The notes under the pieces were generated by a model that had not been told where the DNA came from, did no database searches, and was given only the letters and a program-made list of their open reading frames with translations. Made by a program: the position numbers and the translations under genes. Source: Streptomyces sp. MP131-18 (GTDB lineage Bacteria > Actinomycetota > Actinomycetes > Streptomycetales > Streptomycetaceae). Taken from it: 64,000 nt of DNA. The stretch covers positions 3,857,656 to 3,921,655 of the forward strand of contig NZ_LZNS01000001.1 of NCBI RefSeq assembly GCF_001984575.1, given 5' to 3'. Below are positions 7,640 through 15,356 of the stretch, one piece after another; position 1 is the stretch's first letter; each line of letters begins with the position of its first letter.

Positions 7640-8622
7640 GAGCGGACCTCTTCCCGGCCGTCCTGGAAGACCTCGGCGATGCGGTGGCGGCGCTGTTCCA
7701 TGCGGATGAGCCCGAGGCCCAGGTCCGCGACGACGTCGCGGACGGCATCGTGCACCACGTCCTGCACCGCCTCCTGCGCGGCTTCGGGTCCGGGGCCGGC
7801 CGCCGGGGCGGGCTCGGGGGCGTCGATGTGCACGATGTGGCCGGTGCCCGCGGTGGCCGTGAGGCCGCGGGCGGCGAGCGCGTCCAGCAGGGCCCTGGTG
7901 CCGTCCGGGTGGGTGTCGCTGTCGGTGACCTCGACCGCCAGGGAGGCGGTCGCCTCGGTGAAGCCGGCGATGCTCTGGGCGCGCAGCAGCTTCCCGCCGT
8001 CGATGACGACGACGTGGTCGCTGATGCGCTCCAGCTCGCCCAGCAGGTGCGAGGTGACGAGCACCGATATGCCGAACTCGGCGTGGATGCGGCGGATCAG
8101 CCCGAGCATCTCGTCCCGCCCCGCGGGGTCGAGGCCGTTCGTCGGCTCGTCGAGCAGCACCAGCTTCGGGTCGTGCACGAGCGCCTGGGCGAGCTTCACC
8201 CGCTGCTTCATGCCGGTGGAGTAGCCGCCCATCGGCCGGTACCGCTCCTCGTACAGCCCGACGTGCCGCAACGTGTCGGCGGTCCGCTCGCGGGCCGAGG
8301 TACGCGGCAGCCCCGACATGCGGGCCATGTGCACGACGAACTCGGTCGCCGAGACGTCCGGTGGCAGGCAGTCGTGCTCGGGCATGTAGCCGACCTGCTC
8401 CCTGATGGCGCCGCCCTCGTGCGCGGCATTTCTGCCGAGCACGGTGGCGGTGCCGTCGCTGGCCGGGGCCAGTCCCAGGAGGATCTTGATCAAGGTCGAC
8501 TTTCCGGCCCCGTTGGCACCCACAAGACCGGTCACACCCGGCCCGATGTCCACGGTCAGCCGGTCCAGCGCGGTCACCCTCGGGTACCGCTTGGTCAGGC
8601 TCTCGGTCTGAATCACGCTCAC
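7636..8622 (-). CDS. ABC transporter ATP-binding protein, first gene of operon
   Basis: A 328-residue ATPase with Walker A 'GANGAGKST', signature 'YSTGMKQRVKLAQAL', Walker B 'LVLLDEPTNGLDP' and switch His in 'TSHLL'. The last 100 residues include an Ala/Pro/Glu-rich stretch and two copies of a 'VQDVV/VRDVV'-like helix. GTG at 8622 lacks a ribosome site. On the minus strand TAGCGT (a TANNNT -10) ends about 8 bases before it, so the message may be leaderless; this is inference. Confidence 0.88.
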   Translation of the reverse strand: MSVIQTESLTKRYPRVTALDRLTVDIGPGVTGLVGANGAGKSTLIKILLGLAPASDGTATVLGRNAAHEGGAIREQVGYMPEHDCLPPDVSATEFVVHMARMSGLPRTSARERTADTLRHVGLYEERYRPMGGYSTGMKQRVKLAQALVHDPKLVLLDEPTNGLDPAGRDEMLGLIRRIHAEFGISVLVTSHLLGELERISDHVVVIDGGKLLRAQSIAGFTEATASLAVEVTDSDTHPDGTRALLDALAARGLTATAGTGHIVHIDAPEPAPAAGPGPEAAQEAVQDVVHDAVRDVVADLGLGLIRMEQRRHRIAEVFQDGREEVRS

Positions 8623-8662
8623 CCGGGTGACGCTAGTGTCTTTGTGCGGGAGCGCGCGTCAC

Positions 8663-8696
8663 ACTTTGGTAGGGCAGTGGCGAACTTTGGTAGGGC
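8663..8696. promoter_or_regulatory. Tandem ACTTTGGTAGGGC repeat upstream of the ABC operon
   Basis: The 13-mer ACTTTGGTAGGGC is found at 8663-8675 and 8684-8696, a 21-base period (two helical turns). It lies 40-75 bases upstream of the first ABC gene start, overlapping where a -35 region would be. This is the layout expected for an activator or repressor binding as two head-to-tail units. The DNA-binding protein is not encoded next door. Confidence 0.5.
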
Positions 8697-8726
8697 CCTG
8701 CCCCGGGTCGATCCCCTAGGGGAGAG

Positions 8727-9608
8727 TCACTCGGCCCGCAGGAAGGCGCTGGTCGTCACCTTGCCGATCTTCGTCAGCCGGGTGCTGCCGCTCGCGAGGT
8801 GCTCGTCGGTGGCCTCCTTCACGCCCGGCCACACGTGGTCGTCGTAGTCGTCGATGACCACGACCGCGCCCGGCGCGGCGAGCTCCTCGACCCACTCCAG
8901 GTCCGCCTTGACGCCCTTCGCCGAGTGGTCGCCGTCCACGACGATGACACCGAACTTGCCGCCGGCGAGCGACGCGTGGATGTCCGCGTCCGTGGAGTAG
9001 CCGCGCAGCAGCCGCACGCGGTCCGGCAGCACCCCGGCGAAGTGGAGGTTGGCGCGGACGATCTCCTCGTTGATCGGCGTGGCGGAGGCGTCCGCGGTGA
9101 TCTCCATGCCCTCCTGGAGCTGCACCGGGGCGATCGGGTCGACGATCGTCAGCTGGTACGGGATGCCGGCCCGCAGCATCTGGCGCGCGAGGCAGCCCGC
9201 GAACAGCCCGTACAGGGTGCCGATCTCCAGCACGTCCCCGTTCGGCGGCTTCAGCAGCGGGGTCGTGGCCAGCTTCCCCAGGATGTTGGAGGTGCCGCCG
9301 GCGAGCCGCCCGACCCCCCGGTTCTCGACCTCGACCAGGGTGCGGTACGCCTGGATGACGGCACGGCGCGCATGCTTTTCACCGGTGACCTCGCCGACCT
9401 GCTTGGCCACGGCGCCGAGCTGGGCGGGCCCCGGGTGGCGGTTGAAGCGGCGGCCGTCACTGCCGAGGAGCAGCTCGATGCTGTGCTGCTGCTCCTTGAG
9501 GCGCTTCAGCTCGTCCTTGGTATCGCGCAGCTCCTTGCGTACCTTCCGGTCGATGCGCTGGTCGATACGCCTGAGGACAGGGCGAGCGGTTCTGCGGAGG
9601 AGACTCAT
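8727..9608 (-). CDS. Class I SAM methyltransferase with N-terminal coiled coil
   Basis: The 293-residue protein begins with a basic segment and about 35 residues of heptad-like coiled coil ('VRKELRDTKDELKRLKEQQHSI'-type sequence, residues 20-45). The catalytic part has 'GDVLEIGTLYGLFAGCLA' as motif I, 'LTIVDP', 'FGVIVVDGDHSAKGVKADLEWV' (here in two pieces) and 'AVVVIDDY'. This resembles the Methyltransf_24/CmcI-like group. The acidic 'DGDH' and 'DDYD' suggest a metal site, as in catechol-type O-methyltransferases. The substrate is unknown. The gene stands alone, downstream of the LLM gene on the same strand with a 135-base gap. Confidence 0.8.
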   Translation of the reverse strand: MSLLRRTARPVLRRIDQRIDRKVRKELRDTKDELKRLKEQQHSIELLLGSDGRRFNRHPGPAQLGAVAKQVGEVTGEKHARRAVIQAYRTLVEVENRGVGRLAGGTSNILGKLATTPLLKPPNGDVLEIGTLYGLFAGCLARQMLRAGIPYQLTIVDPIAPVQLQEGMEITADASATPINEEIVRANLHFAGVLPDRVRLLRGYSTDADIHASLAGGKFGVIVVDGDHSAKGVKADLEWVEELAAPGAVVVIDDYDDHVWPGVKEATDEHLASGSTRLTKIGKVTTSAFLRAE

Positions 9609-9743
9609 GGTCCGACGCTAATGCGCGCCGGGCCATTCGGCTATCACATCATCCGAACGGAACAAGGCCCTGGAACACTTTTCACCCGGCGTTCAACTTC
9701 GCCGAAGATCACGGACGTTGATCATCCACGCGGCGGTCGGCCG

Positions 9744-10676
9744 TCACCCGGCCAGCTGCGGCAGGCCCTCGGTGACGACCCGCTCGAAAACGTCCAGGTC
9801 GGCGGCGAACACCGAGTCCGGGATCGGCCAGTGCAGCACCAGCTCGGTGAAGCCGAGATCGGCGCACGCACCGGCGTAGTCGACGAACGCGGCGACCGAG
9901 GCCAGCGGGTCGATGCCCGGCGGGGTGCTGCTGGCGTCGAGCAGGACCTTGCCGAGCCCGGCGGGCTCGCGGCCCGCCTCCTCGCACACGCCCTCCAGGT
10001 GCTCGATCTGCCGCGCGAGTCCGGCCATGAAGTCGGCCGCGGAGCCGTCGAACGTCCGCGGATCGCCCGTCGTCACCCATGCCTGCCCGTGCCGGGCGGC
10101 CAGCCGCAGCCCGCGCCGACCGGTCGCCGCCACCGCGAACGGCAACCGGGGCCGCTGCACGCAGCCGGGCACCGTGCGCACCTCGTGCGCCGAGTAGAAC
10201 TCGCCCCGGTAGGAGATGCCGCCGCTGCCGCCCTCGCTCAGCAGCCGGTCGAGCAGCCGGACGAACTCCTCGAACCGGTCGGCCCGCTCCCGCGGCGGCC
10301 ACGCCTCGTTCCCCAGCGCCGTCGCGTCGAAGCCGGTGCCGCCGGAGCCGATGCCGAGGGTGACCCGCCCCTGCGCCACGTCGTCCAGCGTGATCAGCTC
10401 CTTGGCCAGCGTGACCGGATGCCGGAAGTTCGGCGAGGTGACCATCGTGCCCAGGCGCATCCGCTCGGTGACCGCGGCGGCGGCCGTCAGCGTCGGCAGC
10501 GCGCCGAACCAGGTGCGGTCGCGGAAGCTGCGCCACGAGAGGTGGTCATAGGTGTAGGCGGCGTGGAAGCCCAGCTCCTCGGCGCGCTGCCAGATCCTTC
10601 TGCCCTCCTGGGACCAGCGGTGGACCGGCAGGATCACGGTGGAGAGCCGCAGCGGAAGCTCGGGAGAGGCAGCCAT
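9744..10676 (-). CDS. LLM-class flavin/F420-dependent oxidoreductase
   Basis: The 310-residue protein has the bacterial luciferase-like TIM-barrel pattern: 'AEELGFHAAYTYDHLSW' near the front, 'ERMRLGTMVTSPNFRHPVTLAKE', and 'RVTLGIGSGGTGFDA'. In actinomycetes many such proteins use coenzyme F420 rather than FMN; the sequence alone does not decide. I chose ATG at 10676, because the longer frame begins with TTG at 10685. It is divergent from the HAD phosphatase, and no obvious pathway partner is adjacent. Confidence 0.8.
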   Translation of the reverse strand: MAASPELPLRLSTVILPVHRWSQEGRRIWQRAEELGFHAAYTYDHLSWRSFRDRTWFGALPTLTAAAAVTERMRLGTMVTSPNFRHPVTLAKELITLDDVAQGRVTLGIGSGGTGFDATALGNEAWPPRERADRFEEFVRLLDRLLSEGGSGGISYRGEFYSAHEVRTVPGCVQRPRLPFAVAATGRRGLRLAARHGQAWVTTGDPRTFDGSAADFMAGLARQIEHLEGVCEEAGREPAGLGKVLLDASSTPPGIDPLASVAAFVDYAGACADLGFTELVLHWPIPDSVFAADLDVFERVVTEGLPQLAG

Positions 10677-10792
10677 GGGCAGCAAGCGTAGGCCCTTTCC
10701 GGCCAGTGTTCCGCCGCTTCACGAAGCACGCCGGGGCGCGGGCACAGCTGAGTGCTCCTCCGCACGCATGTGCGCGCATATGCTGGTGGATT

Positions 10793-11638
10793 GTGCCCCC
10801 TCCCACTCCGCCTTCCCCTCCCTCTCCCCGCCTCATCGCCACCGACCTCGACGGCACCCTGCTGCGCAACGACAAGACCGTCTCCCCCCGCACCGTCGCC
10901 GCCCTCGCCGCGGCGGAGCGCGCCGGAATCCACGTCATCTTCGTCACCGGCAGGCCCGCACGCTGGATGGGCGTGGTCAGCGCGCACGTACACGGCCACG
11001 GCCTGGCCATCTGCGGGAACGGTGCGGCCGTCGCCGACCTGCACCGCGGCGGCGAGCTGGTCGAGACCCGCCCGCTCGCCCCGGAGAACGCGCTGGCGGT
11101 CGTGCACGCGCTGCGCCGGGCCGCGCCCGGCGTGAGCTTCGCCGTCGAACGCACCGGCGGCATCCACCACGAGCCCGCCTACCCTCCGCTGAGCATGGAC
11201 CCCGCCTCCGAGGTGGCGCCCGTGGAGAAGCTGCTCGCGCCGCCGCAGGACCGCCAGGAGCACCCGGTGCTGAAGCTCCTCGCCCACCACGGCGGCCTCG
11301 ACCCCGACGAGTTCCTGCGGCTCGGCCGCGAAGCCGCGGGGGAGCACGGCGAGTTCACCCGTTCCAGCCCCACCGCACTGCTGGAGATCAGCGCGCCGGG
11401 CGTCAGCAAGGCCAGCACGCTCGCGCAGCGCTGCCGCCGCTACGGCATCAGGCCCGACGAGGTGGTGGCGTTCGGCGACATGCCCAACGACCTGGAGATG
11501 CTGGGCTGGGCCGGCACCGGCTACGCCATGGCCAACGCGCATCCCGCGGTGCTCGCGGCGGCGCACCGGCACACCGTCTCCAACGAGGAGGACGGGGTCG
11601 CGGTCGTCATCGAGGACCTGCTCGGCCGCACGGCCTGA
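10793..11638 (+). CDS. Cof-type HAD-superfamily phosphatase
   Basis: The product has HAD motif I 'ATDLDGTLL' (nucleophile and acid/base Asp), motif II 'FVTGRP', motif III Lys in 'SKASTLAQ', and motif IV 'GDMPNDLEML'. A C2-type cap lies between motifs II and III, as in the Cof/YbiV group that dephosphorylates sugar phosphates, flavin mononucleotide or similar small molecules. The frame is open back to 10706, but that extension is atypical in composition. GTG at 10793 places 'PRLIATDLDG' near the N-terminus; its GGTGGA ribosome site is unusually close (2 bases), so the start is uncertain. Confidence 0.82.
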   Translation: MPPPTPPSPPSPRLIATDLDGTLLRNDKTVSPRTVAALAAAERAGIHVIFVTGRPARWMGVVSAHVHGHGLAICGNGAAVADLHRGGELVETRPLAPENALAVVHALRRAAPGVSFAVERTGGIHHEPAYPPLSMDPASEVAPVEKLLAPPQDRQEHPVLKLLAHHGGLDPDEFLRLGREAAGEHGEFTRSSPTALLEISAPGVSKASTLAQRCRRYGIRPDEVVAFGDMPNDLEMLGWAGTGYAMANAHPAVLAAAHRHTVSNEEDGVAVVIEDLLGRTA

Positions 11639-11665
11639 GCCCGGCCGCCCGCCCCGCCGCCGCGG

Positions 11666-12610
11666 TCAGTCGCGGTCGGCGCCGCCCTCCGCGGGCGAGG
11701 AGAACGTGGGACCTGAGAAGTCCGGGTGCCCGAACCGCGGCCTGGCGCCGTCCCCGCCGTCGGCCGGGCTGGAGAAATCGGGCGAGGAGAACTCCGGCTG
11801 CGCCGCGTCCTGATCGTCGTCGGCCGGGCTGGAGAAGTCGGGCGAGGAGAAGTCCGGCGAGGAGAACTCGGTCCTGCCGTAGCGCGGGGCGGCTGACGAC
11901 CCGCCGCCGCGGCTGGAGAATTCCGGCGAGCTGAAGTCGGGGGAGGAGAACCGCAGCCGGGGGCTGCGCCCCTGCCGCTCGTGGTCGGCCCCCGCGGCGT
12001 GCTCCCGCAGGAACGGCGCGATGCCGCGCTCCAGCAGCGCGCGCCGCCACTCCTCGCGGGCGCGGGCCAGCTGGTCCTGCCCGGTGGCGGTGGCGCGGAT
12101 CGACGTCGCGCCGTTCCGCACGGCGGCGACCACCAGACCGCCGACCGCGACCAGCAGTCCGGCCGCGGCGATCACGGCGAACACCCAGCCGGCACTCCGC
12201 ATCGGCGCGGCCATCGCGGGCTCGGGGTCGGCGACGCGCAGCGCGTAGCCCAGGAGCAGGAAGACCACCGCGGCGATGGCCGCGAGCACCGGAACCAGCG
12301 CGAAGAACACCGTGATCACGCCGCTCCCGCCACCCGGCCCGTCCGGCCCGTCCGGCCCGTCCGGCCGCCCGGACGCGGGCCCGGGCGCGCGGCCCTCGGT
12401 CCGCGGCTGGAGGCGCAGCCGCACCAGCCGTTCGTACTCGGGCGCGGCGGCGGCCGTGATCTGTGGCAGCGCGTCGACCGCCAGGCCGCGCAGCGCTTCG
12501 ATGCGATCCGTGTCGGCGTGCGTGGTGAGCCGGGCCGAACGCAACGCATGGTCCAGGATCTGCTCGTACTCGGTGCGGTCCTCCGGTGACAAGCCGTCAA
12601 GGCTGCTCAT
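11666..12610 (-). CDS. Two-helix membrane protein with FSSP repeats
   Basis: The 314-residue protein has an acidic/helical N-terminal part (about 1-75), a Gly/Asp/Pro linker, two membrane helices ('VFFALVPVLAAIAAVVFLLL' and 'GWVFAVIAAAGLLVAVGGLV'), a charged helical segment 'ARAREEWRRALLERG', and then a C-terminal tail of about 85 residues. The tail contains ten tetrapeptide units, FSSP eight times plus FSSR and FSGP, usually preceded by Asp or Glu and grouped in blocks. Such (D/E)FSSP tails are low complexity and rich in Ser/Thr phosphorylation candidates. ATG at 12610 has GGGGGA 5 bases upstream. The gene is convergent with the HAD gene. No function is recognised. Confidence 0.72.
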   Translation of the reverse strand: MSSLDGLSPEDRTEYEQILDHALRSARLTTHADTDRIEALRGLAVDALPQITAAAAPEYERLVRLRLQPRTEGRAPGPASGRPDGPDGPDGPGGGSGVITVFFALVPVLAAIAAVVFLLLGYALRVADPEPAMAAPMRSAGWVFAVIAAAGLLVAVGGLVVAAVRNGATSIRATATGQDQLARAREEWRRALLERGIAPFLREHAAGADHERQGRSPRLRFSSPDFSSPEFSSRGGGSSAAPRYGRTEFSSPDFSSPDFSSPADDDQDAAQPEFSSPDFSSPADGGDGARPRFGHPDFSGPTFSSPAEGGADRD

Positions 12611-12813
12611 AGGCGTCCCCCAGATACTTCTCCGGCAGAGAGCTGGTGAGCGGGCCATGATGGTAGAGCCCATCCGGCGTGTTGTGACAGAGAATTACCG
12701 GAATCTTCTCAACCTTCAGCCCTGCTCGACAATTACGTCCCCCCTTCCCGCTGACTTCGTTCGCACGCGGGTTGACGCCGAGTTGACCGTGAGGAGAAGA
12801 CTCCGGATGGGGC

Positions 12814-13767
12814 TCACTCCGCCAACGGCAGCCGTGCGACCAGGAGTTTGCCCGCCATGGTGACGCCGCCGTCCATCGCGATGGCGAGCGCGTCGGCGTA
12901 GACGTGCGGCCCCTCCACGCGTGGTGTGCTGTCCGCCCCGGCCTCGCCCTGGGCGTCCGAGTCGGCCCCGCCGGTCTCGCCGGTGAGGTAGGGAATCGGG
13001 CTGTGTCCGTGGACCACGCGCCGCCCGCCGTAGGTGTCGAGCAGCTCCCGCACGGCCTGCGGCCCGCCCTCGTCGCGGAAGGCGAAGCGCTTGGTGAACT
13101 TGCGGAACAGGTCCCAGGTCTCCTCCGCGTCATTGCGCTGGAGTGCCTGCCAGATCGCGTCGTTGACGTCGTCGACCGTGCCGCCGTACTCCAGGTAGGC
13201 GGTGGTGTCCGAGTGCAGCAGCAGGTGGCCGTCCGCCAGGGCCATCGAGTCCAGCCGCGACATCCACTGGATGTGGTGATCGCGCAGCCGCTCCATGTCC
13301 GTCCGCTGCCCGCCGTTGAGCAGCCACGCCGCCTGGAACGTGGCCGTCCCCGCCGCCGAGTCCACCGGGGTGTCGCCGAACCGGCTGGCGCCGAGCAGCA
13401 GCAGTTCGTGGTTGCCCAGGAGCGCCTTGCAGTAGCCGCCGGCCGCGGCGGCCTCCGCGGAAAGCCGCATCACCAGATCGATCACGCCGACCCCGTCGGG
13501 CCCGCGGTCGGTGAAGTCGCCGAGGAACCACAGGCGCGTCGTGCCCGCGGCCCACCGGTCCTCGGCGTCCGTCAGCCCGGCCTCGCGCAGCGCGACGCGC
13601 AGCTCGTCGAGGTATCCGTGCACGTCACCGACGACGTAGAGCGGTCCGGCCCCGTCGATCACGGGCAGGTCGGGCACCGTTGGGGAGTAGACGGCGTCGG
13701 GCTCCTCCGAGCCGTCCCGCTCCTCGCCCTGCCACGCATCCGGTCCCTGGCCGGCCCCCTGAGTCAT
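12814..13767 (-). CDS. Calcineurin-like metallophosphoesterase
   Basis: The 317-residue protein has the metal-binding blocks in order: 'VVGDVHGYLDEL', 'FLGDFTDRGPDG', 'LLGNHELLL' and 'VVHGHSPI'. These match GDxHG, GDxxDRG, GNHE and GHxx of PPP-type protein phosphatases and related diadenosine-tetraphosphatases (PrpA/ApaH-like). It should act on phosphoproteins or nucleotides with two metal ions. Residues 1-45 are an acidic leader not conserved in the family. ATG at 13767 has GGAGGGG just 3 bases upstream, and a frame continues to 13827. No operon partner is apparent. Confidence 0.82.
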   Translation of the reverse strand: MTQGAGQGPDAWQGEERDGSEEPDAVYSPTVPDLPVIDGAGPLYVVGDVHGYLDELRVALREAGLTDAEDRWAAGTTRLWFLGDFTDRGPDGVGVIDLVMRLSAEAAAAGGYCKALLGNHELLLLGASRFGDTPVDSAAGTATFQAAWLLNGGQRTDMERLRDHHIQWMSRLDSMALADGHLLLHSDTTAYLEYGGTVDDVNDAIWQALQRNDAEETWDLFRKFTKRFAFRDEGGPQAVRELLDTYGGRRVVHGHSPIPYLTGETGGADSDAQGEAGADSTPRVEGPHVYADALAIAMDGGVTMAGKLLVARLPLAE

Positions 13768-13915
13768 CGACCCCTCCACCACTACGCGCCGCCTCGCCTT
13801 CACGACCTGACCGTCCGGCCAGGTCACGGTGCCATTCGCCCATCATAGGAATCCCGGTGCCGGGCGTTGACACACCCGGGGCACCGTCGGCTGCCGGATA
13901 ACTGTCTACCCGAAA

Positions 13916-15052
13916 CTACTGGTCGACGGCAGGGGGTGTACGAGGGGCTGCCAATGTGGCGTGCGGGAGACGGGGTGCGGGACACCTCGCGCGCTGGGAT
14001 GAGGCGCGCACGATCAGCTCGGTCGGCATCACCTGGTGGCTGCCCTGTGCCCGGCCGGCGGCCCCCTCGATGGCGTCGATGAGGAGGTGGATGACGGCGG
14101 TGCCGATACGGCCCGGCTTCAGCGAGAGCGTGGTGATCGGGGGCTCGGTCGTCGCGTAGACGCCGGACTCGCTGCAGCAGACGAGGAGCAGGTCGTCGGG
14201 GACGCGCAGCCCGTAGCGGCGGGCGGCGGCGAGCAGGTCGGTGCCGTTGGGGTCGAAGAGCCCGTACACGGCGTCGGGCCGGTCGGCGCGGGCCAGCAGC
14301 CGGTCGGCGGCGACGGCGCTGGCGCACGGGTCGTGCGCGGGGTACGCCTCGTAGACCGGGTCCTGGCGGGCGCGGGCGCACCAGTCGAGGTAGGCGGTGG
14401 TGGACAGCCGGGTGTAGGTGTCGGTGCTGGTGCCGGTCAGCAGGCCGATGCGGCGGGCGCCGGCCGCGGCGAGGTGGTCGAGCAGACCGGTGACGGCGGC
14501 CTCGTGGTCGTTGTCCACCCAGGCGGTGACGGGCAGGCTGCCGCCCGGCCTGCCGTCGGAGACGACGGGGATGCCCTGGCGGACCAGCTCGGTGACCACC
14601 GGGTCGTGGTCGGAGGGGTCGATGACGACGGTGCCGTCGAGCGCCACGTTGGACCACACGTCGAAGTCGCGGCGCTGCGAGGTGGCGGGCAGGATGACGA
14701 GCGCGTAGCCGCGGGCGAGGGCGGCGGAGGTGGCGGCGCGGGCCATCTCGGCGAAGTAGGCGAACTCGGTGAAGGTGAACGGCTCCTCGCCGTAGGTGGT
14801 GACCGTGAGGCCGATCAGCCCGGATTTCCCGGTCCGCAGGGTGCGTGCGGCGGCCGAGGGCCGGTAGCCGAGGCGGTCGGCGACGGAGCGCACGTGGCGC
14901 CGGGTGGTGTCGGGCAGCCGGCCCTTCCCGTTCAGCGCATCGGAGACAGTGGTGATCGAGACACCGGCGGCTGCCGCGACATCGCGGATGCCCGCTCGCC
15001 CGCCCGTGCGGCGACCGGTGGCCCGGGTCATCTGATGCTTCGCTGCTGTCAT
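13916..15052 (-). CDS. LacI-family transcriptional regulator
   Basis: This 378-residue regulator has an N-terminal helix-turn-helix and hinge, 'GIRDVAAAAGVSITTVSDALN' (shortened: 'DVAAAAGVSITTVSDALNG'), 'RLGYRPSAAARTLRTGKS', followed by a periplasmic-binding-protein-like sensor domain ('GLIGLTV', 'VDNDHEAAVTGLLDHL', 'RRIGLLTG'). It probably senses a sugar or related small molecule and represses a target. It is divergent from the hisC-like gene, and the 304-base region between them contains a candidate operator at 15124-15153. No sugar transport genes are beside it, so its regulon is not clear from the window. Confidence 0.88.
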   Translation of the reverse strand: MTAAKHQMTRATGRRTGGRAGIRDVAAAAGVSITTVSDALNGKGRLPDTTRRHVRSVADRLGYRPSAAARTLRTGKSGLIGLTVTTYGEEPFTFTEFAYFAEMARAATSAALARGYALVILPATSQRRDFDVWSNVALDGTVVIDPSDHDPVVTELVRQGIPVVSDGRPGGSLPVTAWVDNDHEAAVTGLLDHLAAAGARRIGLLTGTSTDTYTRLSTTAYLDWCARARQDPVYEAYPAHDPCASAVAADRLLARADRPDAVYGLFDPNGTDLLAAARRYGLRVPDDLLLVCCSESGVYATTEPPITTLSLKPGRIGTAVIHLLIDAIEGAAGRAQGSHQVMPTELIVRASSQRARCPAPRLPHATLAAPRTPPAVDQ

Positions 15053-15356
15053 GGCGACCTGATGGTAGGCCCGGAGGAACCGGCGGGCGGCTGGATCAAG
15101 ACCCGCGTGTGGCAGTACGTTTCTGCAAGGTCATGTGCCCATTTCACCTTGCATACGAAGATCATTCGACCAGATTCGACTCAACAGAACCGATGTGCGA
15201 GCGGCTGCTCCGTATGGCCCACGGCCGTTCAACACCGTGGCCGTCACTCTCACGGGTGTAGCGCGCCACGGCGCTCGCCAGGGGCGTGGGCATCGTGGCA
15301 TGCGCCGTTCGGCGGAGGGCTACGCCGAGACCGGCGTTCCCCATAAAGTGAGGAGG
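15053..15356. promoter_or_regulatory. Divergent promoter region, LacI gene and hisC-like gene
   Basis: No gene is supported here. The right half is somewhat less GC-rich than the coding DNA. It contains the inverted repeat TGCAAGGT (15124-15131) / ACCTTGCA (15146-15153) with a 14-base spacer, 71-101 bases from the start of the regulator gene. This is a candidate autoregulatory operator, although LacI-family operators are usually more compact. Confidence 0.35.

Noticed and set aside
2728..8224. Very long plus-strand open frames opposite the multidomain and ABC genes
   Set aside because: They are antisense to genes with clear domains, lack ribosome sites and have compositions typical of shadow frames in GC-rich DNA.
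10706..10792. N-terminal extension of the HAD phosphatase
   Set aside because: The extra 29 residues are Cys/His/Pro-rich and unlike HAD N-termini, and no ribosome site precedes 10706.
14511..14519. TTGTCCACC resembling a DnaA box
   Set aside because: A single isolated near match inside the LacI-type gene; likewise TTGTCCACG at 59792-59800 in gyrB and TTGTCCACT at 42457-42465. Single mismatched sites are expected by chance.
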